DNA of 25,102 bases from VFZN01 sp050249615. GTDB lineage: Bacteria > Acidobacteriota > Vicinamibacteria > Vicinamibacterales > UBA2999. This document shows, piece after piece, positions 8,418 through 15,447 of this stretch (the stretch's first letter is position 1; each line of letters starts with the position of its first letter). A model generated the notes under the pieces. That model saw only the letters and a program-made list of their open reading frames with translations. It made no database searches and was not told the DNA's origin. The translations under genes and the position numbers were made by a program. Location of the stretch: contig JBFWQE010000072.1 in assembly GCA_050249615.1 (NCBI GenBank), forward strand, positions 1-25,102. The letters are read 5' to 3'.

Positions 8418-9002
8418 ATGAAGAAGGTCGGAGGGGCGCTGGCGGTCGCTGTCGCGCTTGGAGCCGGCGCGATCTACCTGACGCGTGGTGCGGCACCCGA
8501 TCCGCCGCGAGCCGCGGCGATGGAAGCCGTCAATGCGCCGGAGCCGCCGCTGGTCGACCCCGCACCCTATCTGGCCGCGTTTCCCCTGACGCCGCTGGAA
8601 GCGCCGCTCATCGCCGGCACCACCCCGGCCGCGCGGGCGCTGAACGCGGCGCTCGAGCCCTACCGGAAAGGCGATTACGTGGCCGCGGCCTCCGCGCTCG
8701 ACAGCGTGCGCATGGATCACCCCGACGATACGACAGCGGCGCTTTACCTCGGTATTTCCCGGCTGTTCATGGACGAGCCGCAGAACGCGCTGGAGATCCT
8801 GCGCCCGCTCGAATACGGCACGCCGCCCGAGGTGGCTGCCGAGGCGGCATGGTACTCGCTGGTCGGCATCGCCCGGCTACGGGATCCCTCGTCGGTTGAA
8901 GCTGAGGCAAAGGCTCTCTGCGGGAAGGGTGTCTCCTCGTCAGCGCGTGCCTGCGCCGCGGTTGAGCGGCTGGCCAACGGCCGAGCCGCGCGCAGCCGTT
9001 GA
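8418..9002 (+). CDS. Small N-terminally anchored TPR-like protein
   Basis: This 194-residue protein has one N-terminal hydrophobic segment (VGGALAVAVALGAGAIYL), which acts as a membrane anchor or uncleaved signal, so the rest is probably extracytoplasmic. After a proline-rich linker at about 25-65, the remainder reads as tetratricopeptide-like helices: ALNAALEPYRKGDYVAAASA, then HPDDTTAALYLGISRLFM and EPQNALEILRPL. No catalytic motif is seen, so a scaffold or envelope role is more likely. The ATG at 8418 is chosen because GGAGG lies 11 bases upstream and the hydrophobic segment begins there; upstream in-frame starts would lie inside the divergent gene. The exact function is not recognised. 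Confidence 0.75.
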   Translation: MKKVGGALAVAVALGAGAIYLTRGAAPDPPRAAAMEAVNAPEPPLVDPAPYLAAFPLTPLEAPLIAGTTPAARALNAALEPYRKGDYVAAASALDSVRMDHPDDTTAALYLGISRLFMDEPQNALEILRPLEYGTPPEVAAEAAWYSLVGIARLRDPSSVEAEAKALCGKGVSSSARACAAVERLANGRAARSR

Positions 9003-9022
9003 CCCTCCTTCCCCCTCGTTGC

Positions 9023-9126
9023 ATCTGCGCCATCTGCGGCCCTTCCTTATCTGCGCCATCTGCGGCTCTTCCCCATCTGCGCCATCTGCGGCTCTTCCCC
9101 ATCCGCGCCAACTGCGGCCCTTCTGC
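9023..9126 (+). repeat. 26-bp tandem repeat, about four copies
   Basis: Copies of a unit beginning ATCTGCGCCATCTGCGGC start at 9023, 9049, 9075 and 9101, a regular 26-base period. The last copy is diverged. Each unit is itself a near-doublet of ATCTGCG. The array sits between the TPR-like gene and the sortilin promoter. The period is not a multiple of three and no gene is seen in it. Confidence 0.8.
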
Positions 9127-9147
9127 GGCCCCTCCGCGTTCTCCGTC

Positions 9148-9153
9148 TATACT
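9148..9153 (+). promoter_or_regulatory. -10 element TATACT upstream of the sortilin-type gene
   Basis: TATACT lies 49 bases before the ATG at 9203, just after the tandem repeat. A GAGAGG purine run at 9193-9198 serves as ribosome binding site. No convincing -35 is visible, as for the other promoters in this window. Confidence 0.4.
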
Positions 9154-9202
9154 TCTCCTTCATTCCGCTCCGTGGCGGAACTGCCATCCGTGTGAGAGGT
9201 CC

Positions 9203-12200
9203 ATGTCTATGCGCTCCCGTTTCCTGGCGACTCGTGTCCTGCCCCTGGTCGCATTGGTTGCTCTCAGCGTCGGCGCCATCGGCTCGAGAGAATCGGTGTC
9301 GGCGCAGGGCGATCCCAACATCACCGTCCCGCCCGCCGCGTTCGACGACCTGAAGTGGCGCCTCGTCGGCGCCACGCGGGGCGGACGCGTCACCGCGTAC
9401 TCCGGCGTGCGCCAGCAGCCGCACACCTTCTATTTCGGCGGCGTCGGCGGCGGCGTGTGGAAGAGCGAGGACGCCGGCATCACGTGGGCGCCGATGACCG
9501 ACGGCAGCCCGCTCGGCACCGGCTCCATCGGCTCCATCGACGTGGCGCCGTCCAACCCCAACCACGTGTGGGTGGGCACGGGCAGCGCGGCCATCCGGTC
9601 GAACGTGATCATCGGGCGCGGCGTCTACAAGTCGCTCGACGCCGGCAAGAGCTGGCAGTCGCTGGGGCTCAAGAACTCCGGGCAGATCGGCGGCATCAAG
9701 GTTCACCCCTACAACCCCAATACGGTGTGGCTCGCGGCCCTGGGCTCTCCCTTCGGGCCCAACGACGAGCGCGGCATCTTCAAGACCACGGATGGCGGGA
9801 AGACCTGGAAGAAGACGCTGTTCGTGGACAACGAACACGGCGGGCGCGACATCGAGGTGGACTGGGAGAACCCCGATATTCTCTACGCGGCGATGTACCG
9901 CGGCTTCCGCAAGGGCTGGGACATCATCAGCGGGGGCCCGGCCGACAAGGGCGGCATCTACAAGTCCACCGACGGCGGCGAGACATGGAAGAAGATCACG
10001 ACCGGCCTCCCGGACGATCTCATCGGCAAGATCGATATCGATATCGCGAGGAGCAACCCGAAGACCCTCTACGCGATGGTCGAGGCGCTCGGGCCGAAGG
10101 GCGGGCTCTACCGATCGAACGACGCGGGTGAATCGTGGACGCTCGTGAACAACAGCCAGCGCCTGCGGGCTCGGCCCTTCTACTTCCACTACGTCACCGT
10201 GAACCCGAAGGACGAGAACGAGGTCTGGGTGAACGAGCTCGGCCTCCACAAGAGCGTGGACGGCGGCAAGACCTTCACCACCGTGCCGACGCCCCACGGC
10301 GACAACCACGGCATGTGGTTCAACCCCGACAACCCGAACATCATCCTGCAGGTGAACGACGGCGGCGCCAACGTCAGCCTGAACGGCGGGAAGAGCTGGT
10401 CGTCCATCCTCAACCAGCCGACGGCCGAGTACTACATGGTGTCGGTGGACGAGCAGACGCCCTATCGCCTCTACATGCCGCAGCAGGACAACAGCACCAT
10501 CATCATCCCGAGCGTGCCGCCGATGTCGTGGGGCTTCGAGCATCCCGCCCAGGCGTGGCAGCAGGCCTCGGGGTGCGAGACGGGCCAGATCTGGCCGAAG
10601 CCGGACGGCCAGGTGGTGTGGGGGGCGTGCAAGGGCGAGGTGGGCCGCTACAACGTCCGCACCGGCCAGGAGAAGCACTACTGGGTGTACCCGCAGAACC
10701 GGTACGGCCACGACCCGGACGACATCAAGTTCCGCTTCCCGCGTCAGACCGTTGTCTACGTGTCGCCGCACGACTCGCGCGTCATCTACCAGGCCTCGCA
10801 CGTGCTGCACCGCTCCACGGATGAAGGAATCCTGTGGGACGTCATCAGCCCGGACCTGACCGCACACGAGCCCGAGTACCAGTACCCGTCGGGTAACCCG
10901 ATCACGCGTGACGTGACCGGCGAGGAGGTCTACTCCACCATCTACTCGATGGTCGAGTCGCGCCTGGAGCGCGGCGTCATCTGGGTGGGCGCCAACGACG
11001 GCCCCGTGCACGTGACACGCGACAATGGCAAGACCTGGAAGAACGTGACGCCGCAGGGCCTGGTTGGCGCGCGCATCCAGACGATCGAGGACTCGCCGCA
11101 CGCCCGCGGCCGCGCCTACATCGCCGCCTACCGCTTCATGCGCGAGCACGACCTGAAGCCGTACATCTACCGAACGGACGACTACGGCGCCACGTGGACG
11201 CTGCTCACGGACGGCAAGAACGGCATCCCGGACGACTCTCCCACGCGGGTGGTCCGCGAGGATCCAAAGCAGCCGGGCCTGCTCTACGCCGGCACGGAGT
11301 TCGGCTTCTTCGTCTCGTTCAACGCGGGACGGAACTGGCAGGCGCTGCAGATGAACCTGCCGGTGACGCCGGTCACCGACCTCCGCGTGCATCGCAATGA
11401 TCTGGTCATCTCGACCATGGGCCGCTCGGCGTGGATCATGGACAACGTGACGCCGCTGCAGCAGCTGGCCGCCATCGCGCAGGGCGGCGCGCCGCGCGCC
11501 TCGAACGGGTGGGGAATCGACTGGAGTGCCGGGACTTCAGTCCCGGCGTCCTCGGGCCCCTCCGCCGTCGAACAGGCCGCCACGTCCATGCCCGCCACCA
11601 TCGTCTTCGCGCCGCGCGAGGCGATCCGCATGCGCAACAGCTCCGCGCCGGCATCACCGGACGAGCCGGAGTATCCCGGCGCGACGGCGCAGATCGATCT
11701 CTATTTCCAGAACGCGCCGGCGGCCGACACGAAGCTGGAGATCACCGACGCGCGCGGCCAGACGCTGAAGGCGTGGACGGTGCTGTCGGCCAGCGCGGCC
11801 GGCGGGCAGGAGATGCGCGGCTTCTTCCGCCGCGGGGCCTCCAGCTCGCCGGGGATCAGGCCCGAGGCCGGGATGCAGCGCATCCTGTGGGACCTGCGCT
11901 ACCCGGGCTCGTGGGCACCGAACGCGCCCGAAGGCGGCCCCGGCGGGCCGATGGTGCCGCCCGGCAAGTACACCGTCAAGCTCACGTCGGGCGGCCAGAC
12001 CACCACGCGCCCGCTCGAGGTGAAGTCCGATCCGCGCGTGGCGGCCGACGGCGTGGCCGACGGCGACATCGCCGAGCAGGTGCGCTTCCAGCTGCAGGTG
12101 CGCGATGCCATCAGCGACGCACGCAAGCTGCAGGCCGACATCGAAGCGGCGATGAAAAAGGCCGGCGTGAAGCCCGTCGCGGCGCTGCCGCCGGGCAAGT

Positions 12201-12424
12201 CGCCGGGCGAGATCGCCTACGAGCACCCACTGCAGGGGCTCTGGGCCCAGGTGGCCGACACGCCGGGCATCTACGTGCCGGGCATGCTGGCGACCCAGCT
12301 GAACAACGTCCAGCGGATGGTGACGCAGGCCGACCAGAAGATCGGCAAGGACGCCTACGATCGCTTCGCCGATCTGCAGAAGGCGCTGGCGAAGCTGCAG
12401 GCGGAGTTCGCGAAGATCAAGTAG
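9203..12424 (+). CDS. Secreted sortilin/VPS10-type BNR beta-propeller protein
   Basis: This is an exported protein of about 1073 residues with a signal peptide of about 33 residues ending SVSAQG. The body carries repeated Asp-box/BNR motifs of the form S-x-D-x-G-x-x-W: WKSEDAGITW, YKSLDAGKSW, FKTTDGGKTW, YKSTDGGETW, YRSNDAGESW and HKSVDGGKTF, then more around VTRDNGKTW and YRTDDYGATW. These build one or two large beta-propellers. A C-terminal part (about residue 820 on) looks like a beta-sandwich followed by a helical tail rich in K, A and Q. Bacterial members are often labelled glycosyl hydrolase or sortilin, but catalysis is unproven. A repeat palindrome lies in the linker at 11528-11547. 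The start at 9203 follows GAGAGG closely; ATG 9209 is an equal alternative. The TAG stop is the first codon of the downstream hairpin-repeat array. Confidence 0.9.
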   Translation: MSMRSRFLATRVLPLVALVALSVGAIGSRESVSAQGDPNITVPPAAFDDLKWRLVGATRGGRVTAYSGVRQQPHTFYFGGVGGGVWKSEDAGITWAPMTDGSPLGTGSIGSIDVAPSNPNHVWVGTGSAAIRSNVIIGRGVYKSLDAGKSWQSLGLKNSGQIGGIKVHPYNPNTVWLAALGSPFGPNDERGIFKTTDGGKTWKKTLFVDNEHGGRDIEVDWENPDILYAAMYRGFRKGWDIISGGPADKGGIYKSTDGGETWKKITTGLPDDLIGKIDIDIARSNPKTLYAMVEALGPKGGLYRSNDAGESWTLVNNSQRLRARPFYFHYVTVNPKDENEVWVNELGLHKSVDGGKTFTTVPTPHGDNHGMWFNPDNPNIILQVNDGGANVSLNGGKSWSSILNQPTAEYYMVSVDEQTPYRLYMPQQDNSTIIIPSVPPMSWGFEHPAQAWQQASGCETGQIWPKPDGQVVWGACKGEVGRYNVRTGQEKHYWVYPQNRYGHDPDDIKFRFPRQTVVYVSPHDSRVIYQASHVLHRSTDEGILWDVISPDLTAHEPEYQYPSGNPITRDVTGEEVYSTIYSMVESRLERGVIWVGANDGPVHVTRDNGKTWKNVTPQGLVGARIQTIEDSPHARGRAYIAAYRFMREHDLKPYIYRTDDYGATWTLLTDGKNGIPDDSPTRVVREDPKQPGLLYAGTEFGFFVSFNAGRNWQALQMNLPVTPVTDLRVHRNDLVISTMGRSAWIMDNVTPLQQLAAIAQGGAPRASNGWGIDWSAGTSVPASSGPSAVEQAATSMPATIVFAPREAIRMRNSSAPASPDEPEYPGATAQIDLYFQNAPAADTKLEITDARGQTLKAWTVLSASAAGGQEMRGFFRRGASSSPGIRPEAGMQRILWDLRYPGSWAPNAPEGGPGGPMVPPGKYTVKLTSGGQTTTRPLEVKSDPRVAADGVADGDIAEQVRFQLQVRDAISDARKLQADIEAAMKKAGVKPVAALPPGKSPGEIAYEHPLQGLWAQVADTPGIYVPGMLATQLNNVQRMVTQADQKIGKDAYDRFADLQKALAKLQAEFAKIK
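11528..11547. repeat. REP-type palindrome inside the sortilin coding sequence
   Basis: GCCGGGACT, the loop TC, then AGTCCCGGC form a perfect 9-bp stem. Its form (a GC-rich stem around CTTCAG or CTGAAG flanked by CG..TCC bases) matches the palindromes at 22763-22780 and 24823-24840. It is translated in frame as part of the linker SAGTSVPASSG between the propeller region and the C-terminal domain. Confidence 0.75.
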
Positions 12425-13142
12425 GCCGGCTTCGCCGGTGGGCCTCGCTTACGCTCGGTGGGCCGGCTCCGCCGGTAGGCGCCGCCTTCGGCGGCGTGGG
12501 AAGTCCCACGGCCCGAAGGGCCGCCCACGCGGCGAAGCCGCGCCCACGCCTTACGCCCACGGCGCGAAGCGCCGCCCACCCAGTGGGCCTCGCTCACGCT
12601 CGGTGGGCCGGCTGCGCCGGTAGGCGCCGCCTTCGGCGGCGTGGGGAGTCCCACGGCGCGAAGGGCCGCCCACGCAGCGAAGCCGCGCCCACGCCTTACG
12701 CCCACGGCGCGAAGCGCCGCCCCACCGGAGGGCCTCGCTTACGCTCAGTGGGCCGGCTCCGCCGGTAGGCGCCGCCTTCGGCGGCGTGGGGAGTCCCCAC
12801 GGCGCGAAGGGCCGCCCACGCGGCGAAGCCGCGCCCACGCCCTGCGCCCACGGCGCGAAGCGCCGCCTACCCGGTGGGCCTCGCTCACGCTCGGTGGGCC
12901 GGCTCCGCCGGTAGGCGCCGCCTTCGGCGGCGTGGGAAGTCCCACGGCCCGAAGGGCCGCCCACGCAGCGAAGCCGCGCCCACGCCTTACGCCCACGGCG
13001 CGAAGCGCCGCCCAACCGGTGGGCCTCGCTCACACACGGTGGGCCGGTTCCGCCGGTCGGCGCCGCCTTCGGCGGCGGGGGGAATCATACCTGCGGCGCG
13101 CAGCGCCGCCTACGCTCCGCGCCCACGGCCCGACGGGCCGCC
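12425..13142. repeat. Hairpin-rich tandem array, about 4.8 copies of a 145-bp unit
   Basis: GGCCTCGCT recurs at 12441, 12586, 12731, 12877 and 13022, giving periods of 145, 145, 146 and 145. Each unit is a string of short perfect or near-perfect stems: CCGGC/GCCGG, CGCCGCC-TTC-GGCGGCG, GTGGGA/TCCCAC, CGGCCC-GAA-GGGCCG, CGCGGC-GAA-GCCGCG and GGCGC-GAA-GCGCC. The loops are almost always TTC or GAA. The array fills the gap between two convergent genes, starting directly at the sortilin stop and running into the 3' end of the phosphoesterase gene. Frames are open in it only because it lacks stop codons, so it is treated as noncoding. The fifth copy is diverged and truncated. It lacks the short repeat/unique-spacer structure of CRISPR. 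Confidence 0.92.
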
Positions 13143-13877
13143 CTCTCCGAACGCCGCGATCATCTGATCCTCCCCCGGCGGTGCGAGGACGTGGTCGGCC
13201 GCGAACCCCGCCGCGCCGGGATACGCCGTGGCGCGGATGCGCGCGGCGGCGGCCTCGAGGTCGTACGGGGTCCACCGGAAGTGCGGGCCGCCCTCGTCCA
13301 GCACCAGCCAGTAGGCGCCGGGCTCGCCAAACGGCATCCCCACGCTCCCGGCATTCACCACGCGCACGCCGGCAATCGTCCGATCGAACTGCATGTGCGT
13401 GTGGCCGCAGACGACCATTGCCGCTCTGGCCTCGCCAAAGGCAATCGCAATCCGCGCCTCCGGCGTCGCGCGCGTGAAGATCTCCGTGTCGCTTCGGGGG
13501 GTGGCGTGGCAGAAGAGGACTGGCCCGATGCCGGGCAGGGGGAGACGAAGCGTGGCCTGCCACGTCCTCATCGAATCCACCTGCTCCGTCCGAAGCGCCG
13601 AGGCGCACCACCGGATCGGCGGCTGAAACGCCGGGGGCACGGTGACGAGCGCATGCCCGTCCACGGCGGCAAGCGTCTCGCGGTCACCGTTGCCCCGCAC
13701 GTACCGCACGGGAACATCGAGGGAGCCCAGCAGGTCCAGGGTCTCCTCCGGCATCGGCCCCGGCAGCACATCACCGCCCACGATCACGGCGTCGACACCG
13801 GCCTCGCGCACCGCGGCCAGCACCGCTTCGAGCGCGGGAAGGTTGCCGTGGATGTCGTAGAGGGCGGCCACGCGCAT
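13110..13877 (-). CDS. YfcE-like metallophosphoesterase
   Basis: This is a calcineurin-like phosphoesterase of 255 residues, probably a cytoplasmic phosphodiesterase. The dimetal motifs are complete and in order: DIHGN at 8-12, GGDVLPG, GNGD, CHATP and GHTHMQFDR, followed by NAGSVG. This order is typical of the YfcE/MJ0936 group. A GGGAG-type ribosome site at 13884-13888 supports the ATG at 13877 over an upstream in-frame ATG. It starts 31 bases after the metallo-beta-lactamase-fold gene stops, so they are likely co-transcribed. Its last dozen residues (GEGGPSGRGRGA) and its TAG stop are read from the edge of the 145-bp hairpin array, so the natural C-terminus was probably replaced or extended by repeat DNA. 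Physiological substrate unknown. Confidence 0.92.
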   Translation of the reverse strand: MRVAALYDIHGNLPALEAVLAAVREAGVDAVIVGGDVLPGPMPEETLDLLGSLDVPVRYVRGNGDRETLAAVDGHALVTVPPAFQPPIRWCASALRTEQVDSMRTWQATLRLPLPGIGPVLFCHATPRSDTEIFTRATPEARIAIAFGEARAAMVVCGHTHMQFDRTIAGVRVVNAGSVGMPFGEPGAYWLVLDEGGPHFRWTPYDLEAAAARIRATAYPGAAGFAADHVLAPPGEDQMIAAFGEGGPSGRGRGA

Positions 13878-13908
13878 GTCGGTCTCCCGCGTCCGTGCCC
13901 CTCCCACC

Positions 13909-14523
13909 CTACACGTCGGGCATGGGCCGCACGGGCCCGTGCGCAGGATACACCCGCGTGGCCCCGAGATCCTTCAGCCGGCGCCAACTGGCCCGTACCA
14001 CCTGGACATCGCCCCCGCACGCCAGCCCCGGCGGTGTCAGATCGCCCGTGAACGCCGCCCCGTCGTTCAAGAGCAGCGACACGCTGTCGTCCGAGTGCCC
14101 CGGCGTGTGGACAACCTGGCCGCTCAGCCCGATCCGCGCCAGCAGCGCGCGGCTGTCCGCACAGGACAGGACGAGGTTGTCGTGCGGCGTGATGTCCACG
14201 TATCCGTCTCGCGGCTTCGTGAGCGCAGCCAGGCGCGGAAACGCCTCGACCTGTTCCTCGAGCACGACCAGCGGCATGCCCGCCTGCTTCAGCTCCTGCG
14301 CCAGCCCCGCGTGGTCGGGGTGATAGTGCGTGGCGAAGCCGTAGCGCACGTCCTCGAACGGCACCCCCATCCGCCGCAGGTTCGCCATCATCGTCCCCAT
14401 CGTGCCCGGCCACCCGAGATCCACGAGCAGCCGCGACGGACCGCGGCCCACGACCCAGTAATTGGTGGAGCGATAGCCGACGTTGACGATGTCGACGCTC
14501 GGCGCGTTCTGCCTCGAGGGCAC
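13909..14523 (-). CDS. Metallo-beta-lactamase-fold hydrolase
   Basis: This is a 204-residue MBL-fold hydrolase, probably cytoplasmic. The metal motif HYHPDHAG places H66, H68, D70 and H71; further ligands are the histidine in TPGHSDD, the aspartate in FTGDLTP and the histidine in YPAHGP. It is of the glyoxalase II/lactonase-like type; the substrate cannot be assigned. The start is a GTG at 14523 with a strong GGAGG at 14535-14531, seven bases upstream, which decides it. It lies between DinB and the phosphoesterase on the same strand and probably shares their transcript. No signal peptide is seen. Confidence 0.9.
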   Translation of the reverse strand: MPSRQNAPSVDIVNVGYRSTNYWVVGRGPSRLLVDLGWPGTMGTMMANLRRMGVPFEDVRYGFATHYHPDHAGLAQELKQAGMPLVVLEEQVEAFPRLAALTKPRDGYVDITPHDNLVLSCADSRALLARIGLSGQVVHTPGHSDDSVSLLLNDGAAFTGDLTPPGLACGGDVQVVRASWRRLKDLGATRVYPAHGPVRPMPDV

Positions 14524-14552
14524 GTCGCTGCCTCCAAACCGTGTGTGGCCGA

Positions 14553-14654
14553 CCCCGAGCGGTAGCGAGGGGCCAACCGCCGAAGGCGGCCTACCCCGAG
14601 CGCAGCAAGGGGCCTACCGTCGAAGGCGGCCCACCCGAGCAGCGCGAGGGCCTA
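14553..14654. repeat. Short GC-rich repeat, about 2.5 copies of 40-41 bp
   Basis: Copies of CCCCGAGCG..AGC.AGGGGCC begin at 14553, 14594 and about 14633. Between them sit small stems such as CCGCC-GAA-GGCGG, with the same GAA loop as the 145-bp array but a different unit. The repeat fills the gap between the DinB and MBL-fold genes, and its last GGCCTAC carries the DinB TAG stop (minus strand). Confidence 0.75.
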
Positions 14655-15158
14655 CTCCCACTCCGCCGCGGGCCGCCCGAACCACAGCCACGCGATGTAG
14701 TCCACGAGCGGCGGCACCCCGCCCAGCTCGCGCAGGCGCATGTTCACCTGGCCGCGATGGTACTGGCTGTGCAGCGCCACCTGGAGCACCGTCTCGCCGA
14801 GCGTGGTCGTCGCGGGGGGGCGGCCGATGGCTTTCTCCACCATGTGGGCCCAGGCCACCGGCATCGGCTCCGTGAGCCTGGCGTCGGTCAGCGTGTCGAG
14901 GAAAGCGGGGGTGGCGATGTGGTACTCGCGCGCCCAGGACTTCAGCGGCGCCAGCGCCGTGAACGTCGGATACGGCGCATCGCGTGGCTCGCCCCGCCAT
15001 TGTCGCAGAAACGCGTGCTGCACGAGGTGCAGGTGCGTCAGCAGGCCCCGCAGCTTCTCGTCTTCCCGTGCCGAATCCGACGCCAGCACCGCCGGCCAGA
15101 CGGTGGCGTCGGCCCACTCCATGTGGCGGTAGAGGTCGCGAAGGCTGTGCAGGTCCAT
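14652..15158 (-). CDS. DinB-family putative metal-dependent protein
   Basis: This is a 168-residue four-helix-bundle protein of the DinB/YfiT group. Members bind a divalent metal with three histidines and include thiol-dependent transferases; many are uncharacterised. The likely ligands are H48 in LHLVQHAFLRQW and H130 and H134 in LHSQYHRGQVN, the hallmark HxxxHRGQ motif. The length is normal for the family. The ATG at 15158 lies six bases after a CACAAT -10, consistent with a leaderless mRNA and with the absence of a Shine-Dalgarno sequence. It heads a minus-strand set with the MBL-fold and phosphoesterase genes. The stop codon lies in the adjacent repeat. Confidence 0.9.
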   Translation of the reverse strand: MDLHSLRDLYRHMEWADATVWPAVLASDSAREDEKLRGLLTHLHLVQHAFLRQWRGEPRDAPYPTFTALAPLKSWAREYHIATPAFLDTLTDARLTEPMPVAWAHMVEKAIGRPPATTTLGETVLQVALHSQYHRGQVNMRLRELGGVPPLVDYIAWLWFGRPAAEWE

Positions 15159-15164
15159 AGGGGG

Positions 15165-15173
15165 ATTGTGGCA
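15165..15173 (-). promoter_or_regulatory. Extended -10 (TGC-CACAAT) for leaderless DinB mRNA
   Basis: On the minus strand TGC-CACAAT ends exactly six bases before the ATG, so transcription is expected to start at the A of the start codon. The same TGn-CANAAT form is seen upstream of the SnoaL-like gene at 23548-23949. Confidence 0.5.
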
Positions 15174-15214
15174 CGGAGCAGGTCCTCACCGCCTCGCCTT
15201 CGGGAGGCTGGCTC

Positions 15215-15387
15215 ATTGATGATTGCCGATTGATGATTGAGCGACTCATTGCGTGTTTGGCGATTGCCGCATTGATCCATTCAATTGCCCCGATGACGCA
15301 TTGCAACATCGGGGCAATCGGAATGGTGGCATTGCCTCAATCGCCCGATCGCCCAATGAATCGCTCAATCACCAATCGGCAATCGCC
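15215..15387. repeat. Second heptamer-repeat spacer with inverted arms
   Basis: ATTG-type units (GATTGNN) run from 15215 to about 15290, and CAATC-type units from about 15310 to 15387. It has the same two-arm design as the spacer at 1688-1962. The centre folds into a long stem: CCATTC at 15277-15282 pairs with 15321-15326 and ATTGCCCCGATG at 15284-15295 pairs with 15307-15318, around an 11-base loop. It separates the divergent DinB and DUF5916 genes. No gene is seen in it. Confidence 0.85.
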
Positions 15388-15431
15388 AGTGGGCTCGGGG
15401 CGGGACGACCACGCGCATACCGCCTGCGCGG

Positions 15432-15437
15432 TATGCT
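15432..15437 (+). promoter_or_regulatory. -10 element TATGCT for the DUF5916 gene
   Basis: TATGCT ends ten bases before the ATG at 15448, so the transcript would have a leader of only a few bases. It overlaps an alternative in-frame ATG at 15433, which argues against that start. Confidence 0.4.
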
Positions 15438-15447
15438 AGAGCTGGCA

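Noticed and set aside
9047..11392. A 781-residue open frame antisense to the sortilin gene
   Set aside because: High GC keeps antisense frames open. The sequence is compositionally biased with no domain, whereas the plus frame has a signal peptide and clear BNR motifs.
12438..13033. Arginine/glycine-rich proteins encoded within the hairpin array on both strands
   Set aside because: The frames are open only because the GC-rich repeat lacks stops; composition is repetitive, there is no ribosome site, and both strands are equally open.
12425..13142. CRISPR array
   Set aside because: The period is 145 bases and whole units are alike; there are no short repeats with unique spacers and no cas genes nearby.
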